DNA of 14,363 nt from Candidatus Latescibacterota bacterium. GTDB lineage: Bacteria > JAAXHH01 > JACQVL01. Under the pieces are notes generated by a model that made no database searches, was not told where the DNA came from, and saw only the letters and a list, made by a program, of their open reading frames with translations. The stretch covers positions 1-14,363 of the forward strand of contig JACQVL010000346.1 of NCBI GenBank assembly GCA_016209865.1, written 5' to 3'. The translations under genes were made by a program, and so were the position numbers. Shown here in pieces: positions 1 to 5,962 of this stretch (positions are counted from its first letter, which is position 1; each line of letters starts with the position of its first letter).

Positions 1-16
1 CTCACGTTGCGCGGGA

Positions 17-1015
17 ATGACACTCATGCACCGTCACCCTGTGTTCTCGTCACTCGTCACTCGTCACTCGTCACTGTCTTTCTCCGCCTTTCTCCTCCTG
101 CTGGTGCCCGGATTGGCCGTCCCGGCGGACGCGAGCGATCGGGCGGGAACCGCCGCGTTTGCCTTCGTGAAGATCACTCCTGGCGCTCGCCAGGCCGGTA
201 TGGGAGGGGCCTGCTCGGCGATCGGACGGGATGTGAACGCCCTCTCCTGGAACCCGGCCGGACTCGCTCGATTGGATACGGCTCAGGCCACGGTCGCATA
301 CACGAACCTCTTCCAGGATGTCCAGTTGGGGTTCGTCGGGTATGCCCGTCCAGCGGGCAAGATGCAGGTCGTCGGCCTGGCCGTCCAGTCGCTGTCGTAC
401 GGCACGTTCCGGGAAACGACGCTCGACGACCCGACGGGCGGTCAGCATGGGACGTTCGGCGCGGCCGACTGGGCGATGACCCTGTCGTACAGCCGGCGAG
501 TCGGGGAGCATCTGTCGGTCGGGGTTAACCTCACCGGCCTCTACGAGCGCATCCAGTCGTATTCGGCCGGGGCGTTCGCGGTGGACGCCGGGCTGCAAGT
601 GCGCATCCCCTCACGACGGCTGAGCCTGGCTGCCGTCCTCCAGCATGCGGGCGTCGGACTCAGCGGGTTCAGACCCGGACGCCATGACCCCCTGCCGCTC
701 AGCGTACGGGCGGGCCTCAGCTACATCCCGGCCCACCTGCCCCTGCTCCTGACCGCCGACGTGGAGCAGGCACTCGATCACACCGTTGCCGCCCGCCTGG
801 GTGGGGAATTCGATATTCGCGGCCTCGTCTTCCTCCGCGGCGGGTATGCCTCGACCGGCTCCGATCAGCGAGTCACCCCCTCGGATACGCGGCTGGCTGG
901 GTTCTCGACGGGCATCGGGGTGCAGGCGCGCGCGTACCGCCTGGATTATGCATACGTCCCGTCACTCCGGCTTGGGGACGCTCATCGGGTCTCCCTGACC
1001 CGGTCCCTTCGATAA
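17..1015 (+). CDS. PorV/PorQ-family outer-membrane beta-barrel protein
   Basis: This 332-residue protein looks like a member of the PorV/PorQ (UPF0164) family, whose members are outer-membrane beta-barrels; some serve type IX secretion. A hydrophobic stretch at about residues 21-35 followed by AVPADA is a likely signal peptide. The family signature follows at about 48-85: FAFVKITPGARQAGMGG, then a region ending ALSWNPAGLARL. The rest alternates short amphipathic strands, and the C-terminus (DYAYVP, then LGDAHRVSLTRSLR) is typical of the family. The start is uncertain. ATG at 17 and 26 and GTG at 41 are in frame, and a four-copy 7-bp repeat (46-75) encodes part of the signal-peptide N-region. 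No type IX secretion genes are visible, so the exact role is unknown. The family call is firm; function is inferred only as an envelope protein. Confidence 0.8.
   Translation: MTLMHRHPVFSSLVTRHSSLSFSAFLLLLVPGLAVPADASDRAGTAAFAFVKITPGARQAGMGGACSAIGRDVNALSWNPAGLARLDTAQATVAYTNLFQDVQLGFVGYARPAGKMQVVGLAVQSLSYGTFRETTLDDPTGGQHGTFGAADWAMTLSYSRRVGEHLSVGVNLTGLYERIQSYSAGAFAVDAGLQVRIPSRRLSLAAVLQHAGVGLSGFRPGRHDPLPLSVRAGLSYIPAHLPLLLTADVEQALDHTVAARLGGEFDIRGLVFLRGGYASTGSDQRVTPSDTRLAGFSTGIGVQARAYRLDYAYVPSLRLGDAHRVSLTRSLR
46..75. repeat. Tandem heptamer array, unit CTCGTCA, 4 copies
   Basis: Four exact consecutive copies of CTCGTCA (46-52, 53-59, 60-66, 67-73) are followed by a partial CT. The array lies inside the first 20 codons of the PorV-like gene, where it encodes SSLVTRHSSL. 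Seven is not a multiple of three, so gain or loss of a unit would shift the frame. Confidence 0.95.
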
Positions 1016-1019
1016 GGAG
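1014..1019 (+). promoter_or_regulatory. Shine-Dalgarno AAGGAG displaced from the antiporter start codon
   Basis: AAGGAG overlaps the TAA stop of the PorV-like gene. It is the only good ribosome-binding sequence before the antiporter ATG at 1056, but 36 bases separate them, far more than the usual 5-10. A 7-bp repeat array occupies most of that gap. Without the repeat tract (1026-1050) the spacing would be about 11 bases. Confidence 0.55.
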
Positions 1020-1025
1020 TGTGCT

Positions 1026-1050
1026 TCACCGATCACCGACCACCGACTGA
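1026..1050. repeat. Tandem heptamer array, ACCGACC family, forward orientation
   Basis: TCACCGA (1026-1032), TCACCGA (1033-1039) and CCACCGA (1040-1046) are followed by a decayed partial unit CTGA. The array ends five bases before the antiporter ATG. The same unit occurs in reverse orientation at 3130-3150 and 12181-12208. Confidence 0.9.
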
Positions 1051-1055
1051 AGCCT

Positions 1056-3089
1056 ATGACCATCCCACTCCTGCCGGATATCGTCATCATCCTCGGGCTG
1101 TCGAGTGCCGTCCTCTTCCTCTGTCATCGACTGCACATCCCGACGATCGTGGGGTTTCTGTTGACCGGTCTCCTGGCAGGGCCGCATGGGTTCAGGGTCG
1201 TCAAGGCGGTGCATGACGTGGAGGTTCTGGCTGAAATCGGGGTGGTGTTGCTGCTCTTCACGATCGGCCTGGAATTCTCGCTGCACAGTCTGTTTCAGAT
1301 CAAGCGAGCGGCCGTGATCGGAGGGGCGTTGCAGGTCATCCTGACGAGCCTGGCCGGGTTTGCCATCGCCTCGAAGCTCGGCCAGCCTGTCGGGGTTGCG
1401 GTCTTGCTCGGGTTCTTGATTTCCCTCAGCAGCACAGCTATCGTTCTCGGCTTGCTGCAAGAACGGGCGGAGATAGACAGCGCGCACGGACGGGTCTCGC
1501 TGGCGATCTTGATTTTTCAAGACATCATGACCGTCCCGATGATGCTGGTGACCCCGCTGCTGGCAGGAACCGCCGCCTCGATCGGAGAATCCCTTCTCAT
1601 CCTTGCGATCAAAGGGATAGGGATTATCGGGCTGGTCATCGTGAGCGCTCGATGGGTGGTGCCCTGGCTGCTCTATCAGGTCGCCCGGACGCGAAGCCGG
1701 GAATTTTTTCTGCTCAGCATCGTCGTCATCTGCCTCTCCGTCGCATGGCTGACGTCCAGCCTGGGACTGTCCCTCGCGTTAGGAGCCTTCCTGGCCGGAC
1801 TGATCATCTCAGAGTCTGAGTACAGCGACCAGGCGCTCGGCAATATCATCCCGTTCCGGGATGTGTTCACGAGCTTCTTTTTCGTGTCCATCGGTATGCT
1901 CCTGAACATCGGGTTTCTGCTGCGCCAGCCTGGGGTGATCGTGTTGACGGCTGCAGGGGTGCTGATCATCAAATCTCTGATCGCCGGGCTCGCCGTCCTG
2001 CTCCTGGGACTTCCGCTGCGCACGGCGGTGTTAGTGGGGATGGCGCTCTGCCAGATCGGGGAGTTTTCCTTCATCCTGTCGAAGGCCGGGGTGGAATCAG
2101 GAGTCTTGAACGACGCGATTTACCAGCGTTTTTTGGCCGTCTCGGTGGTGACGATGGCGGCGGCTCCGTTCATTCTGACCCTGGCCCCGCGCGTCGCCGG
2201 CCTTATCATCCGGTTCCCCCTGCCCGGACGGATCAAATCAGGCTGGTATGAGATGCCCGCAGTCACAGGAACCTATCCCAAAGACTACCTGCAGGACCAT
2301 CTGGTGATCATCGGGTTCGGAGTGAACGGCCGGAATGTCGCGCGCGCGGCCAGGATTGCCATGATCCCATACGTGATCATCGAGATGAACCCGGAGACCG
2401 TCCGGACTGAACGCGCGAACGGAGAGCCGATCTCCTACGGGGATGCCACACAGGAGGCGGTGCTGGGGGCGGTCGGGATCGCCGAGGCGCGGGTGGCGGT
2501 GGTCGCCGTCGCCGACCCGGTGACCACCCGGAGCATTACCGCCACCGTCCGCAGACTGAGTCCCAAAGCCTACCTGATCGCACGTACCCGGTACCTGCGC
2601 GAGATGAAGCCGTTGTATGACTTAGGGGCGAACGAGGTCATCCCGGAGGAGTTTGAGACGTCGATCGAGATCTTCACCCGTGTGCTGGAGCGGTATCTCA
2701 TCCCCAGGAACGATATCGAAGCGTTCATCACGGAAGTGCGATCCGACGGCTATGAGATGTTGCGCAGTCTCTCCAAAGGGTCGACGTCATTGGCTGATTT
2801 GAAGCTCCATCTCCCTGATATCGAAATCTGTACATTCCGGGTGAGCGGACGATCTCCTCTTGTCGGAAAAACGCTCGCCCAGGCTGAATTGAGGACGAGA
2901 TACGGGGTGACGGTTCTCTTGATTCAACGCGATGCACAGACTATCCCCAACCCGGATGGCACGATGCTGCTCTGCGCGGACGATGTCGCCGTGATTCTTG
3001 GCCGGCCGGAGGAGATTGCAGAGGTGGTGGAGGTATTCTATGGGGCAGGGGAAGAGGACACCAGTTCGTCGCCCGTGGGTTCAGGGTGA
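1056..3089 (+). CDS. CPA2-family K+(or Na+)/H+ antiporter with TrkA-N and TrkA-C domains (KefB/KefC type)
   Basis: This 677-residue inner-membrane protein is a monovalent cation:proton antiporter of the KefB/KefC/YbaL group. Residues about 8-375 form the sodium/hydrogen-exchanger domain with a dozen or so membrane segments. Conserved features include GFLLTGLLAGPHG (33-45), FTIGLEFSL (68-76) and the FQD motif at 154-156 typical of Kef proteins. A soluble TrkA-N (RCK) nucleotide-binding domain follows from about 413, with the dinucleotide loop GFGVNG at 420-425. A TrkA-C domain spans about 590-665. Such proteins usually export K+ in exchange for H+; ion choice cannot be read from the sequence. 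The start is the only suitable ATG before the first membrane helix. It has no adjacent Shine-Dalgarno sequence; AAGGAG lies 36 bases upstream, beyond a repeat. Nearby Kdp-like and KimA-like genes support a potassium role. Confidence 0.92.
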   Translation: MTIPLLPDIVIILGLSSAVLFLCHRLHIPTIVGFLLTGLLAGPHGFRVVKAVHDVEVLAEIGVVLLLFTIGLEFSLHSLFQIKRAAVIGGALQVILTSLAGFAIASKLGQPVGVAVLLGFLISLSSTAIVLGLLQERAEIDSAHGRVSLAILIFQDIMTVPMMLVTPLLAGTAASIGESLLILAIKGIGIIGLVIVSARWVVPWLLYQVARTRSREFFLLSIVVICLSVAWLTSSLGLSLALGAFLAGLIISESEYSDQALGNIIPFRDVFTSFFFVSIGMLLNIGFLLRQPGVIVLTAAGVLIIKSLIAGLAVLLLGLPLRTAVLVGMALCQIGEFSFILSKAGVESGVLNDAIYQRFLAVSVVTMAAAPFILTLAPRVAGLIIRFPLPGRIKSGWYEMPAVTGTYPKDYLQDHLVIIGFGVNGRNVARAARIAMIPYVIIEMNPETVRTERANGEPISYGDATQEAVLGAVGIAEARVAVVAVADPVTTRSITATVRRLSPKAYLIARTRYLREMKPLYDLGANEVIPEEFETSIEIFTRVLERYLIPRNDIEAFITEVRSDGYEMLRSLSKGSTSLADLKLHLPDIEICTFRVSGRSPLVGKTLAQAELRTRYGVTVLLIQRDAQTIPNPDGTMLLCADDVAVILGRPEEIAEVVEVFYGAGEEDTSSSPVGSG

Positions 3090-3097
3090 TTTTTTTG

Positions 3098-3126
3098 TTG
3101 TGGCCGGCCCGGTGGATCGCTATATT
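3098..3126 (+). promoter_or_regulatory. Possible sigma-70 promoter before the small cysteine protein gene
   Basis: TTGTGG (3098-3103) and TATATT (3121-3126) are 17 bases apart. The -10 box matches five of six consensus bases, the -35 only three. The predicted transcription start would fall inside the heptamer array that begins right after the -10 box. This is a weak call from consensus matching alone. Confidence 0.35.
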
Positions 3127-3129
3127 GGT

Positions 3130-3150
3130 GGTCGGTGGTCGGTGGTCAGT
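3130..3150. repeat. Tandem heptamer array, ACCGACC family, reverse orientation
   Basis: GGTCGGT (3130-3136), GGTCGGT (3137-3143) and GGTCAGT (3144-3150) are the reverse complement of the unit at 1026-1050. A partial GGT precedes them at 3127-3129. The array lies 36 bases upstream of the start codon of the small cysteine protein, just after a possible -10 box. Confidence 0.92.
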
Positions 3151-3186
3151 CAGGAACAACCAGCGTTGTCCCGGAGGGTACGAGTG

Positions 3187-3387
3187 ATGGCGAAGAAAGA
3201 TCGAAGTTTTGCGGCGAAGATCGCGAAAGCAGGGGTGGTGGATAAAATTCCCAAGTGCCCGACCTGCGGCACGCCCATCCAGACAGTGTTTCTCGTCAGG
3301 CCCGTCCAGTCCGAGCGCGGACACTACCGGTTCAAGCACAACGTCACCAAACTGTGCAAATGCAACCGGCCTGCGTTGGGGCTGTAG
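3187..3387 (+). CDS. Small four-cysteine protein, putative zinc ribbon, function unknown
   Basis: This 66-residue basic protein is not one I can assign to a named family. Four cysteines at 24, 27, 57 and 59 form a CPTC pair and a CKC pair. This is consistent with a small zinc-binding fold or a nucleic-acid-binding ribbon; the zinc role is inferred. The N-terminus is rich in lysine and arginine (MAKKDRSFAAKIAKAG). The start is ATG at 3187, supported by GGAGGG at 3173-3178 with an eight-base spacer. The open frame extends upstream to 2998, but that part overlaps the antiporter gene and the heptamer repeat, so it is unlikely to be translated. A Rho-independent terminator follows, so the gene is probably a single transcription unit. 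Confidence 0.72.
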   Translation: MAKKDRSFAAKIAKAGVVDKIPKCPTCGTPIQTVFLVRPVQSERGHYRFKHNVTKLCKCNRPALGL

Positions 3388-3390
3388 GAC

Positions 3391-3418
3391 ATTCACGATT
3401 CAGGACGCAGGATGAAGG
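3391..3418. repeat. Degenerate tandem heptamer array, ATTCAGG-like
   Basis: ATTCACG (3391-3397), ATTCAGG (3398-3404), ACGCAGG (3405-3411) and ATGAAGG (3412-3418) line up as four decaying 7-bp units. They lie directly after the stop codon of the small protein gene and run into the terminator stem. Divergence between units is high, so this is a weaker call than the other arrays. Confidence 0.5.
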
Positions 3419-3449
3419 GGGGGGTTGATGAAACCCGCCCCTTTTTCTT
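3415..3449 (+). terminator. Rho-independent terminator after the small cysteine protein gene
   Basis: AAGGGGGGGG followed by TT (3415-3426) can pair with AA, ACCC, G and CCCCTT further on, around the loop GATG (3427-3430). The stem has one mismatch and one bulge. A run TTTTTCTTT (3442-3450) follows. It closes transcription just before the histidine kinase gene and argues against that gene starting at the ATG at 3412. Confidence 0.7.
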
Positions 3450-3459
3450 TGGGAACGCG

Positions 3460-4953
3460 ATGAAAAGATACGGGATCAGCCTCATGTTAGTCATCATGGC
3501 GTCAGTGATCGGTGAGTGGGTGCACCGGAGGTTTGAGCCGACGAATCTTGTCATGCTCTACCTGGCGGTGGTGGTGATCGCTGCCACGTTTTTAGGCCGA
3601 GGGCCTTCGATCTTCGCCTCGATCCTCAGCGTGCTGGCGTTTGATGTCCTGTTCGTGCCCCCTCGGTTTTCGTTCACCGTGTACGATACGCAGTATTTGA
3701 TGACGTTTGCCGGCCTGCTGATCGTGGGGCTGATCATCAGCGAGTTGACATCCAGAACGCGTGAGCATGCGATTCAGGCACTGCAACGGGAAGCCGGAGC
3801 ACTCGCTCTCTATCGGTTGAGCCGTGATCTGTCGAATACCCTGGACTTCGCGTCCGTCCAGCATGTGATCGAAAACCACGTCGCCGAAGTGTTTCAGGGA
3901 CGCAGCGTCCTGTTCATCAGGGAGGCTGAAACATTCCATCTCGTCCAGGGGACGATAGAGATCACGGTCGATGACAATGAGGGAGCGGTGGCGAACTGGG
4001 TGGTTGAGCACAACCAAAAGGCCGGATGGGGGACTCAGGTTCTTTCTGCCGCCCGCATGATGTATTTGCCCCTTTCAAGTGGTCAGAAAACCTTAGGGGT
4101 TCTGGGGGTGCGCTTCGATGACAAAGAGCATCCCCCGACCCGGCAGAACATCCAATCTCTTGAAACCCTGGCCAATCAGTCGGGCCTGGCGATTGAGCGT
4201 GTGATGCTGGCTGAGGAAACCCGGAAAATGGAATTATTGAGAGAAAAAGAAAATCTCCACACCGCTCTCCTGAATTCGATTTCACATGACTTGCGGACGC
4301 CCCTCGTAGCGATTACAGGGGCGTTAAGCCATCTGGTGGGCGACCAGCATCTTCTCGAAAATCAAGCGTATAAAGAATTGATAGAAACGGCTCACGAAGA
4401 AGCCAGCCGGCTCAATCGAATCGTGACGAATTGGTTGGATATGACACGGGTTGAGGCAGGGGCCTTGAAGGTGTCTCGCCAGTCGTGTGATGTACGAGAT
4501 GTCATCGGTGTCGTGCTGGGACAGTTGGATGAAACGCTCGTGAACCGTCCGGTGCATGTCAAGATGCCTGATGGCCTGCCTGATGTTGAGATGGACTTTT
4601 CCTTGATGATGAAGGTGTTGATCAACATCGTTGACAATGCCGTGAAATATTCCAGCCCCGATGCCCCGATTGAGATCGAAGCCCGAATAGTCGGAGATCA
4701 GTTGGAAATCACCGTCACAGATCGAGGAGTCGGGATTCCCGAGGAGGATTTGACGAGGATATTCGATAAATTTTACCGTGTGACACGACCCATCAACGTT
4801 GCGGGTACCGGGTTGGGCCTCCCGATTTGTAAAGGCATCATCGAAGCTCATCACGGAACGATCACGGCTGAAAACCGTCCGGGCGGGGGGACGATTCTTC
4901 GTATGACTCTCCCGAAGAAGGACACAATGAGGCACGCGAGCGATGGCAACTGA
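3460..4953 (+). CDS. KdpD-like sensor histidine kinase lacking the N-terminal KdpD domain
   Basis: This 497-residue membrane kinase corresponds to the C-terminal half of KdpD, the sensor for potassium limitation and osmotic stress. Residues about 4-95 form the DUF4118 membrane block of four helices, including NLVMLYLAVVV and VLFVPPRFSFTVYDTQYLMTF. A GAF-like domain spans about 115-250. The HisKA domain has phosphoacceptor His276 (SISHDLRTPL). The ATPase domain has the N box around Asn393 (VDNAVKY), the G1 box at Asp421 (DRGVGI) and the G2 box GTGLGL at 449-454. The KdpD sensor and USP domains that occupy the first half of E. coli KdpD are missing. I chose ATG 3460 because it falls just before the first helix and after the terminator; ATG 3412 would add 16 residues encoded by the terminator. 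It overlaps the response-regulator gene by 11 bases, so the two are co-translated partners. kdpFABC is not in the window. Confidence 0.88.
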   Translation: MKRYGISLMLVIMASVIGEWVHRRFEPTNLVMLYLAVVVIAATFLGRGPSIFASILSVLAFDVLFVPPRFSFTVYDTQYLMTFAGLLIVGLIISELTSRTREHAIQALQREAGALALYRLSRDLSNTLDFASVQHVIENHVAEVFQGRSVLFIREAETFHLVQGTIEITVDDNEGAVANWVVEHNQKAGWGTQVLSAARMMYLPLSSGQKTLGVLGVRFDDKEHPPTRQNIQSLETLANQSGLAIERVMLAEETRKMELLREKENLHTALLNSISHDLRTPLVAITGALSHLVGDQHLLENQAYKELIETAHEEASRLNRIVTNWLDMTRVEAGALKVSRQSCDVRDVIGVVLGQLDETLVNRPVHVKMPDGLPDVEMDFSLMMKVLINIVDNAVKYSSPDAPIEIEARIVGDQLEITVTDRGVGIPEEDLTRIFDKFYRVTRPINVAGTGLGLPICKGIIEAHHGTITAENRPGGGTILRMTLPKKDTMRHASDGN

Positions 4954-5656
4954 GCAAACAGCCCAGGCGGTACGAGTCCTGATCGTTGAAGACGAGCCCT
5001 CCATTCGTCGATTCCTGAAGGCAAGCCTGGCTTCGCATGGGTATGCGGTCTTTGAGGCTCAGGACGCGCAAGAGGGGCTTGAGGGATCGGTCTCATCCCA
5101 TCCGGACGTCATCATTCTCGACCTGGGGTTGCCGGATTTGGACGGCCTTGAGGTCATCACACGCATCCGTGTTCGATCCACGACCCCTATTATCATTCTC
5201 TCCGTGAGAGAAGATGAATCGGATAAAGTCATGGCGCTGGATGCTGGGGCGGATGATTATTTGACGAAGCCGTTCCGGGAAGGAGAATTGTTGGCGCGGC
5301 TCAGAGCCGTGCTCCGGCGTTTTGCGTTGCCGGAAGAAGCGGCGGTGTTCAGAATCGGCCATCTGACGGTGGATTTCTCCAGGCATCTCGTTCACATGAA
5401 GGATCAAGTCGTGGGGTTAACCCCCACAGAATATGAGCTGTTGAAAGTGTTGGTGTCACACGCAGGCAAGGTGGTGACCCACCGGCAACTGTTACGTGAA
5501 GTCTGGAACAAGACCGAAGATTATGAAGGCGGGTCACACTTGTTGCGCGTGACGGTCAGTAATCTCAGGAACAAACTCGAACCTCAGCCGGAACGTCCCA
5601 CCTATATCTTGACAGAACCAGGAGTCGGCTATCGCCTCCATGCCGATTCGTTTTGA
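4943..5656 (+). CDS. kdpE: KdpE-like response regulator (OmpR/PhoB family)
   Basis: This 237-residue regulator has a receiver domain at about 10-122 and a winged-helix DNA-binding domain (Trans_reg_C) at about 138-232. The acidic pocket is Glu16-Asp17, the phosphoacceptor is Asp60 (IILDLGLPDLDG), the switch residue is Ser87 and the conserved lysine is Lys109 (LTKPF). The receiver sequence, with TPIIILSVRE and DKVMALDAGADDYLTKPF, and the C-terminal LTEPGVGYRL are typical of KdpE. The start overlaps the end of the histidine kinase gene by 11 bases, the usual kdpD-kdpE arrangement. Known KdpE proteins activate the kdpFABC potassium pump; here the nearest potassium gene is the KimA-like transporter downstream. 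Whether it regulates that gene is inference. No clear terminator follows it. Confidence 0.87.
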   Translation: MATEQTAQAVRVLIVEDEPSIRRFLKASLASHGYAVFEAQDAQEGLEGSVSSHPDVIILDLGLPDLDGLEVITRIRVRSTTPIIILSVREDESDKVMALDAGADDYLTKPFREGELLARLRAVLRRFALPEEAAVFRIGHLTVDFSRHLVHMKDQVVGLTPTEYELLKVLVSHAGKVVTHRQLLREVWNKTEDYEGGSHLLRVTVSNLRNKLEPQPERPTYILTEPGVGYRLHADSF

Positions 5657-5663
5657 CGCATTA

Positions 5664-5692
5664 TTGACTCCCCTGCTGTCCTGTTCGATGAT
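5664..5692 (+). promoter_or_regulatory. Candidate sigma-70 promoter for the riboswitch-kimA transcript
   Basis: TTGACT (5664-5669) and GATGAT (5687-5692) are separated by 17 bases. The -35 box matches five of six consensus bases and the -10 box four of six. The predicted start, near 5699, is about ten bases before the riboswitch aptamer, as expected for its own promoter. Confidence 0.5.
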
Positions 5693-5708
5693 AAATTTCC
5701 GTAAAATT

Positions 5709-5880
5709 GAGCTCGCCTAATCCGGGCCACTGCTCGGAACGGGGGACTACTGACACCCGCTGGACAGGTCCGGCCGGGTGACCGGGGTGTATCCTGCGCG
5801 TCAAGGACGCAGGACGGATACCTTTCGTCCGAACCCGTCAACTAACCCCGTCGGCGCAGGAAGGAGCCGTGGAGCGCGTG
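5709..5880 (+). ncRNA. Cyclic di-AMP riboswitch (ydaO/yuaA class)
   Basis: The leader contains the conserved ydaO/yuaA blocks in order: CGCCTAATCCG (5714-5724), ACGGGGGAC (5739-5747), CCGGGGTGTATCC (5782-5794), GGATACCTTTCGTCC (5816-5830), GAACCCGTCAACTAACCCCG (5831-5850), GGCG (5853-5856) and GGAAGGAG (5859-5866). Helices can be drawn: P1 CGCC/GGCG; CACCCG (5754-5759) with CGGGTG (5775-5780); TCCTGCG (5792-5798) with CGCAGGA (5808-5814); CGGA (5815-5818) with TCCG (5828-5831). CCTT (5821-5824) can form the known pseudoknot with AAGG (5861-5864). This class binds c-di-AMP and usually turns expression off. A terminator hairpin follows directly, and the controlled gene encodes a KimA-like potassium transporter, a classic target. 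The boundaries are approximate; the class assignment is strong. Confidence 0.93.
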
Positions 5881-5884
5881 TGAC

Positions 5885-5912
5885 AACCGCAGACGGACTC
5901 TGCGGTTTTTTT
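5885..5912 (+). terminator. Intrinsic terminator, expression platform of the c-di-AMP riboswitch
   Basis: AACCGCAGA (5885-5893) and TCTGCGGTT (5899-5907) form a perfect nine-base-pair stem around the loop CGGAC, and a run of seven T (5906-5912) completes it. It lies between the aptamer and the start codon, so ligand-stabilised termination is the likely mechanism. No antiterminator pairing was confirmed by eye. Confidence 0.9.
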
Positions 5913-5962
5913 GTGCCCTGATGATGCTGTCGGCGTAGCGCTCCCTCTGAGAAGGAGTCTGT

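Noticed and set aside
2998-3186. N-terminal extension of the small cysteine protein
   Set aside because: It overlaps the end of the antiporter gene and the heptamer array; a good Shine-Dalgarno sequence marks ATG 3187.
3412-3459. Earlier ATG for the histidine kinase
   Set aside because: It would place the terminator stem and T-run inside the coding region, and the added residues have no counterpart before the first membrane helix of DUF4118.
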